The notes: generated by a model not told the origin, from the sequence alone. 15,247 bases of DNA from an uncultured Prevotellaceae bacterium (GCA_946415695.1 CAMKTM010000032.1:1-15247); one strand, 5' to 3'; numbered from the stretch's first letter, positions 1 to 4,746 are shown. A program made the numbers and translations.

Positions 1-204
1 GTAGTGTAAAAATTGGTGTAAAATTATAAAATTTTACACCTCGCATGAAAGTGTAAGTTGGTGTAAAATTACATGTATATATCTATATAAATAGATATAC
101 ATGTTTTACACTTACTCTTACACACATACTTATGAAGCACTTAAACAAAGCATTAACATGTTCGAAATTTTTACACCAAGGAGGCGACGCACAATGTAAA
201 ATCT
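1..204. repeat. GTGTAA/TTACAC repeat cluster with two hairpins
   Basis: This AT-rich leader holds eight copies of one hexamer. GTGTAA occurs at 4, 16, 51 and 61, and its complement TTACAC occurs at 34, 106, 118 and 171. They are arranged as a perfect 11-bp stem with a 4-nt loop (15-40) and a longer imperfect hairpin (51-123). No TAnnTTTG promoter is visible before the gene at 205. Clustered, symmetric copies like these suit operator sites for a regulator, initiator-binding iterons, or the end of a mobile element. The sequence does not decide between them. The last copy lies just before the AAGGAGG at 178-184. Confidence 0.7.
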
Positions 205-227
205 ATGAATATATTTGGAAGACATAA
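132..227 (+). other. Possible 31-codon upstream ORF overlapping the kinase start
   Basis: An ATG at 132 opens 31 codons ending in TAA at 225-227, past the kinase ATG at 205. A second ATG at 194, nine nt after AAGGAGG (178-184), is followed at once by TAA. The strong Shine-Dalgarno site therefore points at a start-stop pair rather than at the ATG at 205, which is 20 nt away. Either ORF could tune translation of the downstream gene, or both may be chance. No homologue is recognised. Confidence 0.2.
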
Positions 228-842
228 AAACGCTCAAGAAGAAGCCATAGTGCAGAAGAGTACAGAATATCTGAGGAAATTAGTCATTGCCTGCCTTGCG
301 GAAAAAGAAAATCATGGTATTGGGTATGCATTGGAAGAATGGAAAGATTTTTTTACGCAGAGTGATATGTGGATCGAAAGCCGAGACATATTGTTTGGAA
401 ACGAAGGTCTGTTTGTTTTCATGTCAGCCGGACACGAAAGTAATGTCTATAAAAGTAGATATGAAGATGTTGTGTACAAGATAAGACACAGCTCTAATTT
501 TGTCGCAGATATATATTGCGCGGCTACTCACAACATTTTTTTCCAGATACCTTTTATACCTTTGTTGGCTTCACATCTTTTCAAAATAAAATTGCCGTTG
601 TACTTAAGCAGAAGTTTGTAGGCGTAACACATTCCACTTACTCCCAAATCGAAAAATACTTAAAGTCCCACGGCCTTGACTATTATTATATGCCTGGTTG
701 CATCATGGCATGGAAACGTGGAGTAAACGGAATAAGATGTGCCGACATTTGCCCCAAAAACGCCATTTTTGCAGACGGGAAAACCTATATCATTGACGCA
801 TCATTTGAGTTTAAAGACCTTAACTTTACAACTATGTTTTGA
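205..842 (+). pseudogene. Polyvalent-protein-kinase-like gene split by a -1 frameshift
   Basis: Frame 1 (205-621) and frame 3 (to the TGA at 840-842) encode consecutive parts of one protein. Joined at the T7 run 536-542 they give about 212 residues. The product resembles the small kinase-like domain found in polyvalent proteins of Bacteroidetes mobile elements and phages. Visible motifs are an N-terminal GHESNVY segment with a VVYK lysine, then HNIFFPDTFYTFVGF across the join, a catalytic-loop-like DICPKN, and YIIDA in place of DFG. Both halves keep these motifs, so the break is recent, a sequencing indel, or read through by frameshifting. The codons ATT TTT TTC contain T TTT TTC, a classic -1 slippery heptamer, and slipping there restores the frame exactly. 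Substrate and role are unknown. The family call rests on motif memory and is moderately sure. Confidence 0.6.
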
Positions 843-868
843 AGTTTGGGATAAAAGTTGTACCTTTG
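838..868 (+). promoter_or_regulatory. Bacteroidetes promoter for candidate RNA A
   Basis: TTTG at 838-841 and TACCTTTG at 861-868 are separated by exactly 19 nt, matching the Bacteroidetes -33/-7 consensus. The -33 box overlaps the stop codon of the kinase-like gene. Transcription should start near 874, at the base of a long helix. Confidence 0.75.
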
Positions 869-872
869 CATC

Positions 873-1032
873 AAGATAGGGTTTTGAATACCGCGCTTGA
901 TTGTATCTCAGGAGGGAGAGGGTTCAAAGTCCTATTCTTTATATAAAGGGGTCAAAAACATAAACCGCCACCATCCAAGCAGACGGCGGCGGTCTAAGGT
1001 GTATAGAAGTTTGCGCAAATGGGCGGTTTTAT
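873..1032 (+). ncRNA. Candidate structured RNA A
   Basis: The region has no convincing ORF but is strongly structured. Positions 873-888 pair with 923-939 in a helix of about 16 bp with one bulged T and two wobbles, and the helix starts where transcription should begin. Its loop holds AGGAGG (910-915) flanked by a small TCTC/GAGA stem. Further on, AAACCGCC (962-969) pairs with GGCGGTTT (1022-1029), followed by TTATAG, which may form the 3' end. The boundaries are inferred from promoter and helices. It could also be the leader of an undetected short gene. No known RNA family was recognised. Confidence 0.5.
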
Positions 1033-1092
1033 AGTTGTTATGGCGAATCTCTCTTTATAAAGTCATCTTTCAACGCGCACGCACGCGATAGG

Positions 1093-1464
1093 CTATTCAT
1101 CTTCACTTGTATTCCTTGGCCTTCCAGACTTGTACTTCAGCAAATCCGCAAAATAATAATATTTTTTGGCTTCTGTTGGGTCTTCAGACGGAAAAAGAAA
1201 CTTATGCCGCAGAGCCATTGCGAAAGCCCATGCGGAAAGCTGTTCCCTGTATTTCTGTGCGAAGTGTGCGAAGGTTTCATGCTCAAAGAAATGCCGCACG
1301 TCCAATTCTGACAACGGAGTATTAAGGGCGTAGGTGTTGCCGCATTTGTCGGCAAACAGGGCAAAAAACTTTTTCATTTCCCTTTTTATGTCCACAACAT
1401 CGTATGACACTTGCATACTCACTTCTTCAGCGTTCTGTCGTATTGTTTGTTTTCGTATAATCAT
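1093..1464 (-). CDS. Hypothetical protein, 123 aa, last of a three-gene set
   Basis: The product is not recognised. It is a soluble, probably helical protein rich in aromatic residues (KKFFALFADK, HFFEHETFAHFAQKY, KKYYYFADLLKY), with a basic GRPR stretch and an acidic SEDE end. There is no signal peptide or membrane segment. The reading frame is open up to an ATG at 1533 (146 aa). The ATG at 1464 is preferred because a hairpin (roughly 1492-1520, GGCGGC pairing with GCTGCC) lies between the two and would sit inside the coding region otherwise. The gene follows two other minus-strand unknowns and probably shares their transcript, with the hairpin possibly reducing read-through. Confidence 0.6.
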   Translation of the reverse strand: MIIRKQTIRQNAEEVSMQVSYDVVDIKREMKKFFALFADKCGNTYALNTPLSELDVRHFFEHETFAHFAQKYREQLSAWAFAMALRHKFLFPSEDPTEAKKYYYFADLLKYKSGRPRNTSEDE

Positions 1465-1582
1465 AGTGTATGTTTTTAGCGTTAATGAATAAAGGGCAGC
1501 GGAATGGTATTTCTCCAGCCGCCACCCCGTCAAGAAACTCGGAACTTTTCAACGAATAGAACTATATAAGTTTAGGCTAAAA

Positions 1583-1786
1583 TCAGATGAAAGATTTTTC
1601 CAAATTCATTCTGCACGCTTCCTCTTCAGCTTCTTGGGCTGTCCTTTTGGCAAGGTGCGCTTTGACATCGAAACTGCTGTTTTCCTCGTCCTCTATGGTT
1701 GCATGTGCTCTTTGTGCGAGGTTGTCAAACATTTGCCTTTCTTCCGGCGTGAATCCCTCGATTTGTTGTTTTGTGAAAATTGTCAT
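1583..1786 (-). CDS. Hypothetical small acidic protein, 67 aa
   Basis: This is a short, charged, helix-prone protein starting MTIFTKQQIEGFTPEE, with an acidic run (IEDEENSS) in the middle and a Glu-rich second half (AQEAEEEA). It has no signal peptide or membrane segment and no recognised family. The upstream unknown gene ends 21 nt before its ATG, which suggests co-transcription, and no separate promoter is seen. Small acidic proteins like this occur as cargo in mobile elements, sometimes as inhibitors or antitoxins, but nothing here shows such a role. Confidence 0.55.
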   Translation of the reverse strand: MTIFTKQQIEGFTPEERQMFDNLAQRAHATIEDEENSSFDVKAHLAKRTAQEAEEEACRMNLEKSFI

Positions 1787-1807
1787 GTTCTTATGTATTT
1801 AGTTGGA

Positions 1808-2494
1808 TTAGATGATTGTTCTTTCGGGATGCTTGGGGTCGTGCGGATTGCCAACTACAAAACCATATCTTAAGGCTGTTGTCGTATCGAACTTCACGCA
1901 TCCATCAACCCACATTTCTGCAAAGGCTTCTGCTGTCATACATTGTAGGTCTGCGAGGTTCTGCGATTTTACATTGTGCTCATCCTCCCATCTTCTTAGT
2001 TCTCTTACCATGTTTATGCACTGCCATACCATGAGATAATGATCTTTGGCCTCATCGCTGACTGCATGTGTTGACATAGCTCTTACTACGTCATCTATAT
2101 TGTTACAATAGAAATTCTCTATTTGTCCATCATAGACCCAGCTTGCACCATGCCACTCACTCACAACCCGTTCAATCGTCTTTATATATCTACTGGCTCG
2201 CGCAATGATGCTTTGCCATGATGCAAGCCGTGTGATTCTCTCTGATTCTGTCAGAGACATATCTTTCTCCACCAAGGCCATGCGCTTGCCTGTCTTTGCG
2301 CGAATCCATTCGGCGGTGATGCCTGCAAGGTCTGTGCTTATAGGTGCAAGTTCTTTGATGTTTGAAAGTGCTCTATACGCTCCCTGAAGCTCTTGCACAG
2401 CCTTACGGATTGCATCGTCAAAGTTTCTTCTCTCGTGCTCGACACAAATCATGTCCGGCAGCTTGTGGATGTTTTGCAACTGTTTCATGTTCAT
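1808..2494 (-). CDS. Hypothetical protein, 228 aa, first of a three-gene set
   Basis: The 228-residue product is soluble and mostly helical by composition, with many charged residues and Trp in EWIRAKTGKR, SEWHGASW and ELRRWEDEH. No catalytic motif, signal peptide or membrane segment is evident, and the family is not recognised. Met-1 (2494) and Met-3 (2488) are both possible starts. A promoter reading leftward (TACCTTTG as the complement of 2519-2526) lies just upstream, giving a leader of roughly 18-20 nt. The two following unknown genes are 21 nt and about 120 nt downstream. The set looks like accessory cargo that travels together. Confidence 0.7.
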   Translation of the reverse strand: MNMKQLQNIHKLPDMICVEHERRNFDDAIRKAVQELQGAYRALSNIKELAPISTDLAGITAEWIRAKTGKRMALVEKDMSLTESERITRLASWQSIIARASRYIKTIERVVSEWHGASWVYDGQIENFYCNNIDDVVRAMSTHAVSDEAKDHYLMVWQCINMVRELRRWEDEHNVKSQNLADLQCMTAEAFAEMWVDGCVKFDTTTALRYGFVVGNPHDPKHPERTII

Positions 2495-2518
2495 TCAATA
2501 TTTGATGTTTTGACAGCA

Positions 2519-2547
2519 CAAAGGTACACAGATAGCACCATTTCAAA
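2519..2547 (-). promoter_or_regulatory. Promoter for the three-gene minus-strand set
   Basis: CAAAGGTA at 2519-2526 reads TACCTTTG on the minus strand. CAAA at 2544-2547 reads TTTG, 17 nt away instead of the ideal 19. It faces the gene starting at 2494. Confidence 0.55.
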
Positions 2548-2596
2548 GCATTTTCTTTCGGTAATTGCACTATTTCCCGAAAACTTTTCCAAGAAA

Positions 2597-2628
2597 CTTG
2601 CTTGATTCTCAGAAAAGATGTACTTTTG
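2597..2628 (+). promoter_or_regulatory. Promoter for candidate RNA B
   Basis: TACTTTTG at 2621-2628 fits TAnnTTTG. The -33 box is weak (CTTG at 2597-2600, 20 nt away). Transcription should start near 2634, inside the first strand of the closing helix of the RNA. Confidence 0.55.
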
Positions 2629-2630
2629 CA

Positions 2631-2796
2631 TTGTCAAAATCACAATTGCGGTATGATGATGCCGCCGCACAAGCGGCTATTATTGTACCCTTACCTTTCC
2701 GAACGTAAAAACATTTTACGGCACCGAGTCGGGTTGCAGTAATGCCCCGGAGGTTTAGCAATTGTGAACCTTGACAACTCGTAGTGCCGTTTTCTT
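2631..2796 (+). ncRNA. Candidate structured RNA B or leader of the gene at 2817
   Basis: Two stacked long-range helices close the region: TTGTCAA (2631-2637) with TTGACAA (2771-2777), and CACAATTGC (2641-2649) with GCAATTGTG (2758-2766), all perfect. Inside are three local hairpins: GCCGC/GCGGC (2661-2677), CGTAAAA/TTTTACG (2704-2720), and CGGG-GCA/TGC-CCCG (2730-2749) capped by a GTAA tetraloop. A competing stem, 2718-2728 with 2778-2790, has a 2-nt bulge and is followed by TTTTCTT, so it looks like an intrinsic terminator. It crosses the closing helices, so the two folds are alternatives or form a pseudoknot. This is the logic of a riboswitch or attenuator, but a free-standing RNA is equally possible. 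No known family is recognised. Confidence 0.55.
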
Positions 2797-2816
2797 ATTG
2801 TCAAAAATATAATTGT

Positions 2817-3128
2817 ATGGAAACAACCATCAAACGCGGCTCACAGCAGCCGACCAACGCGGGAGGAATCAGAGAACCCCGCGAAAATTACGACGAGTTT
2901 TTCAAGATTGGTAAAGAAAACAGAGTATTTGCCTTCTGCTGCAATGATGAATATTGGCAGGAAAAGGGGCACGTTGCGGATGCTTTTTCTCAACTTGAAG
3001 AATGCTTCGACTTGACGGAAGAATCAAAGAACAAAATCCGCGTTGTCCTTTGCCACTACAACACCCTTCTTGAGCGTCACTTCGACGTGCTGCACAAGAG
3101 TCAGCAATACGAGAAAGAACAAGGATAA
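2817..3128 (+). CDS. Hypothetical protein, 103 aa
   Basis: The product is unrecognised. It starts METTIKRGSQQPTNAGG, a polar, probably disordered tail, then continues as a compact helical part from about residue 28 (ENYDEFFKIGKENRVFAF) to the end (LERHFDVLHKSQQYEKEQG). There is no signal peptide or membrane span. The frame opens upstream at 2784, but the ATG at 2817 is the sensible start. It lies about 20 nt after the terminator-like arm of candidate RNA B, so that structure may control it. It converges with the small RNA on the opposite strand, whose terminator tract lies at its stop codon. Confidence 0.6.
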   Translation: METTIKRGSQQPTNAGGIREPRENYDEFFKIGKENRVFAFCCNDEYWQEKGHVADAFSQLEECFDLTEESKNKIRVVLCHYNTLLERHFDVLHKSQQYEKEQG

Positions 3129-3129
3129 C

Positions 3130-3205
3130 AAAGAAAAAAACGAGAGGCCGCTTGGGTCTCTCGTGTCGTAAGGCATCGAGTTGTTGCCAACCCCATACCG
3201 TTCAC
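3130..3205 (-). ncRNA. Candidate small RNA C, about 75 nt
   Basis: The unit is complete on the minus strand. A consensus promoter (3211-3241) should start transcription near 3205. A hairpin (complement of 3172-3199) has twelve positions per arm with one G-G mismatch and two wobbles, capped by a GCAA tetraloop. The RNA ends in an intrinsic terminator (3140-3164) followed by a T7 tract. There is no ORF of useful length. It converges on the gene at 2817-3128 and stops at its stop codon, so it is not a long antisense RNA. Function is unknown. Confidence 0.65.
3132..3164 (-). terminator. Intrinsic terminator of small RNA C
   Basis: ACGAGAGGCC (3140-3149) pairs with GGTCTCTCGT (3155-3164) in a 10-bp stem with one wobble and a 5-nt loop. 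On the minus strand the stem is followed directly by seven T residues. On the plus strand no T tract follows. Confidence 0.75.
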
Positions 3206-3210
3206 GACTG

Positions 3211-3241
3211 CAAAGGTACAACTATTCTCCGGAACTACAAA
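3211..3241 (-). promoter_or_regulatory. Promoter of small RNA C
   Basis: CAAAGGTA (3211-3218) and CAAA (3238-3241) read TTTG, then 19 nt, then TACCTTTG on the minus strand, a perfect Bacteroidetes consensus. Confidence 0.75.
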
Positions 3242-3285
3242 GAATACCCAAAAGAAAAACAAAATAAAGATTCTTTGAAATATCC

Positions 3286-3316
3286 TTTGTCGTTTCGGAT
3301 ATTCTTTCTACTTTTG
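3286..3316 (+). promoter_or_regulatory. Promoter of candidate RNA D
   Basis: TTTG at 3286-3289 and TACTTTTG at 3309-3316 are 19 nt apart, a full Bacteroidetes consensus. Transcription should start at about 3322, at the foot of a hairpin. Confidence 0.75.
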
Positions 3317-3320
3317 CAGC

Positions 3321-3411
3321 GTGAGAGGCGGTAAACCTTCAGAGACCGCGTCTCACTCCAGCCATTAGCGCAATGGGCTTTGTGTAACCCGTGCTTTTGG
3401 CTTTTGTTTTT
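3321..3411 (+). ncRNA. Candidate structured RNA D
   Basis: GTGAGA-GGCGGT (3321-3332) pairs with ACCGC-G-TCTCAC (3345-3356) in 11 base pairs with one G-G mismatch and a 12-nt loop. A second hairpin, CCATT/AATGG (3362-3376), follows with loop AGCGC. The 3' end is unclear. A T-rich stretch near 3394-3411 may serve as terminator, without a strong stem. No plausible ORF is seen. The helix begins at the predicted transcription start, as in the other candidate RNAs nearby. Confidence 0.5.
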
Positions 3412-3569
3412 GCCATTCGCTTTCGCTTATCGTATGCCACACAAAAAAAATAAAAAATCTCGGCGAGAGGTCAGAAACCCCCAGCCGATAGTGTTAAGGG
3501 GGGGGGTACCCCAATAATTACGAATTATCTTTTTTCTGTTGGAAGGCTTAATATATCGGAATTATTTCG
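3412..3569. other. Gene-free stretch with A-runs and a G9 tract
   Basis: No gene is seen. The stretch contains A-rich runs (3442-3457), a TCGGC/GCCGA inverted pair (3460-3464 with 3484-3488), and a run of nine G (3498-3506) merging into the palindrome GGGGTACCCC (3503-3512). The G run is a likely site of length variation or sequencing error. Confidence 0.6.
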
Positions 3570-3577
3570 TACCTTTG
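3570..3577 (+). promoter_or_regulatory. Promoter -7 box of small RNA E
   Basis: TACCTTTG fits the -7 consensus. No good TTTG is found 19 nt upstream. Its position suits an RNA starting near 3583. Confidence 0.5.
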
Positions 3578-3582
3578 CACAC

Positions 3583-3657
3583 GTTCTCACACCGAGAGAA
3601 TATTTGAATAACATCGAGCCGCTCTTATCCGTGATGGAAAAGGGCGGTTTTTCTTCT
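3583..3657 (+). ncRNA. Candidate small RNA E, about 75 nt
   Basis: After the TACCTTTG box comes a short hairpin, TTCTC (3584-3588) with GAGAA (3596-3600). An unpaired AT-rich linker follows, then a strong intrinsic terminator (3617-3649 plus T-rich tail). No ORF is present. The layout of 5' hairpin, linker and terminator resembles small RNA C on the other strand, though the sequences differ. Function is unknown. Confidence 0.6.
3617..3656 (+). terminator. Intrinsic terminator of small RNA E
   Basis: Positions 3617-3630 pair with 3636-3649 (13 pairs, one A-A mismatch) around the loop GTGAT. The stem is followed by TTTCTTC. Confidence 0.75.
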
Positions 3658-3710
3658 ATCATCCGGGAAGGTGCAGTATCAACGAAGTAGCAAATCTTTA
3701 CTTTTCGACA

Positions 3711-3749
3711 AAAGAAAAGCCCTAATTGATTGATTTTCAATTAGGGCTT
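3711..3749 (-). terminator. Intrinsic terminator of tRNA-Phe
   Basis: AAGCCCTAATTG (3717-3728) and CAATTAGGGCTT (3738-3749) form a perfect 12-bp stem with a 9-nt loop. On the minus strand the stem is followed by TTCTTTTG, directly after the tRNA 3' end. Confidence 0.8.
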
Positions 3750-3750
3750 G

Positions 3751-3823
3751 TGGTGCCACCAGGAATCGAACCGGGGACACAAGGATTTTCAGTCCTTTGC
3801 TCTACCAACTGAGCTATGGCACC
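3751..3823 (-). tRNA. tRNA-Phe (GAA)
   Basis: The minus strand folds into a complete cloverleaf of 73 nt. The acceptor stem is GGTGCCA with TGGCACC, the discriminator is A, and the T loop is GTTCGATTC. The anticodon stem AAGGA/TCCTT holds the loop CTGAAAA, giving anticodon GAA. CCA is not encoded. The 3' end faces the accessory region, with its own terminator in between. A promoter lies upstream at 3879-3910. Confidence 0.95.
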
Positions 3824-3878
3824 AACTTGCAGAAACCGAAAACAGAGGACAAAGCCACCCGTTTTGCTTTTGCGAGTG

Positions 3879-3910
3879 CAAAGGTAAGCCTTTTTCCTGA
3901 ACCCTGCAAG
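3879..3910 (-). promoter_or_regulatory. Promoter of tRNA-Phe
   Basis: CAAAGGTA (3879-3886) reads TACCTTTG on the minus strand. A partial -33 box, CTTG (complement of 3907-3910), lies 20 nt away. Confidence 0.6.
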
Positions 3911-3941
3911 TATTTTTGCAAAAAAAATGGCCGAAAAACAA

Positions 3942-3973
3942 AACTTTCAACTTTCTGCTTTCTACTTTCAACT
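3942..3973. repeat. AACTTTC-type microrepeat
   Basis: Several imperfect copies of CTTTCAA or CTTTCTG stand in tandem between the two divergent tRNA promoters. Such short intergenic repeats are common in Bacteroidales genomes. No function is evident. Confidence 0.6.
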
Positions 3974-3981
3974 ATTTTTCG

Positions 3982-3989
3982 TACCTTTG
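3982..3989 (+). promoter_or_regulatory. Promoter -7 box of tRNA-Pro
   Basis: TACCTTTG fits the -7 consensus. The -33 position (3959-3962) reads TTTC. It leaves a leader of about 54 nt before the tRNA, including a small CACGC/GCGTG hairpin (4030-4046). Confidence 0.65.
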
Positions 3990-4049
3990 CAGCGGTTTTA
4001 ATGCAATTTTGATTGCTTTGGCATCAAGTCACGCTTTTAATGCGTGGAA

Positions 4050-4122
4050 CGGAAAGTAGCGCAGTTGGTAGCGTACCACGTTCGGGACGTGGGGGTCGGG
4101 AGTTCGAGTCTCCTCTTTCCGA
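4050..4122 (+). tRNA. tRNA-Pro (CGG)
   Basis: The sequence gives a complete 73-nt cloverleaf. The acceptor is CGGAAAG/CTTTCCG with the C1-G72 pair typical of bacterial proline tRNA. The D stem is GCGC/GCGT, the anticodon stem CCACG/CGTGG and the T stem GGGAG/CTCCT. The loop TTCGGGA (4081-4087) gives anticodon CGG followed by G37, as expected for proline. CCA is not encoded. Confidence 0.95.
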
Positions 4123-4130
4123 CTTTTCCC

Positions 4131-4209
4131 CATTGAACATTGACCGCTGAACTCGTTGGACTCCTATTTTGTCCGATGCCCGCCGATGGTCAATGTTTAA
4201 TGTTTAATT
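4131..4209 (+). terminator. Long hairpin between tRNA-Pro and the NusG-like gene
   Basis: Positions 4131-4145 pair with 4188-4202 (15 pairs including one G-T wobble). A nested TTGGAC/GTCCGA hairpin (4156-4176) lies inside, and the outer arm is followed by TTTAATTTT. It may end the tRNA-Pro transcript or attenuate the gene that begins at 4214. The arms are CATTGAACATT-like, a microrepeat type often seen in Bacteroidales. Confidence 0.5.
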
Positions 4210-4213
4210 TTCA

Positions 4214-4729
4214 ATGGAACAATGGTTTGCTATGCGCGTCACCTATCGACGCGAAATGAAGGTCAAGGCGGACATGGACGCGCTTGGCATTCAAGCCTTC
4301 GTCCCGATGCGGCGCATCATTCAGCAAGGCCAGCGGCTGAAGAACACGCTGGAGCCCGCCATACACAATCTCATATTCATATACGCAAGCGAGGAAAAGA
4401 TGAGGACGCTGAAGAAGACGCGTCCCGAGCTGCAATACATGATGCGCCAGATGAATGGGAAGATGGAGAAAATCATCGTGCCGAAGCGACAGATGGACGA
4501 CTTCATGAAGGTTTGCACCACAAGTCCCGACTTCGTAGAGATTGTTGCGGCCGACGGCGTCCTGCTCAAGCCCGGACAGGAAGTCATGGTGGTGAGCGGG
4601 CCTCTGCAAGGCGTCTGCGGTTACTTCCAGCGCGTTGAGGGCCACCGTGCCCGCCGCCTCATCGTCAGCATACAGGGCGCTTGTTCCGCCACCATCGAGA
4701 TTAAGGCAGAAGACGTGACGCCCGTCTGA
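4214..4729 (+). CDS. UpxY/NusG-family transcription antitermination protein
   Basis: The 171-residue product starts MEQWFAMRVTYRREMKVK, matching the NGN-domain opening (W plus a basic TYRRE strand) of Bacteroidetes NusG paralogues such as UpxY. Residues 1-105 form the NGN part, including GIQAFVPMR. Residues 118-142 (GQEVMVVSGPLQGVCGYF) form a KOW-like strand near the C-terminus. Such proteins bind RNA polymerase and suppress pausing or termination, often for polysaccharide operons. No such operon is present here, so its target is unknown. It stands alone between tRNA-Pro and the convergent DUF3108 gene, 17 nt from the latter's stop. The ATG at 4214 directly follows a large hairpin that might allow autoregulation. 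Confidence 0.8.
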   Translation: MEQWFAMRVTYRREMKVKADMDALGIQAFVPMRRIIQQGQRLKNTLEPAIHNLIFIYASEEKMRTLKKTRPELQYMMRQMNGKMEKIIVPKRQMDDFMKVCTTSPDFVEIVAADGVLLKPGQEVMVVSGPLQGVCGYFQRVEGHRARRLIVSIQGACSATIEIKAEDVTPV

Positions 4730-4746
4730 GCGAAGCGTGTCCCGCA

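Noticed and set aside
2720..2732. GGCACCGAGTCGG, identical to part of the S. pyogenes tracrRNA 3' hairpin
   Set aside because: There is no Cas gene, no CRISPR repeat and no repeat:antirepeat pairing nearby, and the hairpin does not close as in tracrRNA (GGTTGC instead of GGTGC follows). It fits better as part of RNA B's own stem. Coincidence is the simplest explanation.
2631..2777. Retron-like non-coding RNA, because inverted repeats flank a structured RNA
   Set aside because: No reverse transcriptase gene lies in the window, and the neighbouring 103-residue protein has no RT motifs.
3498..3512. G9 plus GGGGTACCCC as a terminator
   Set aside because: No T tract follows on either strand and the stem is mostly one palindrome with no loop. 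It is noted only as a homopolymer.
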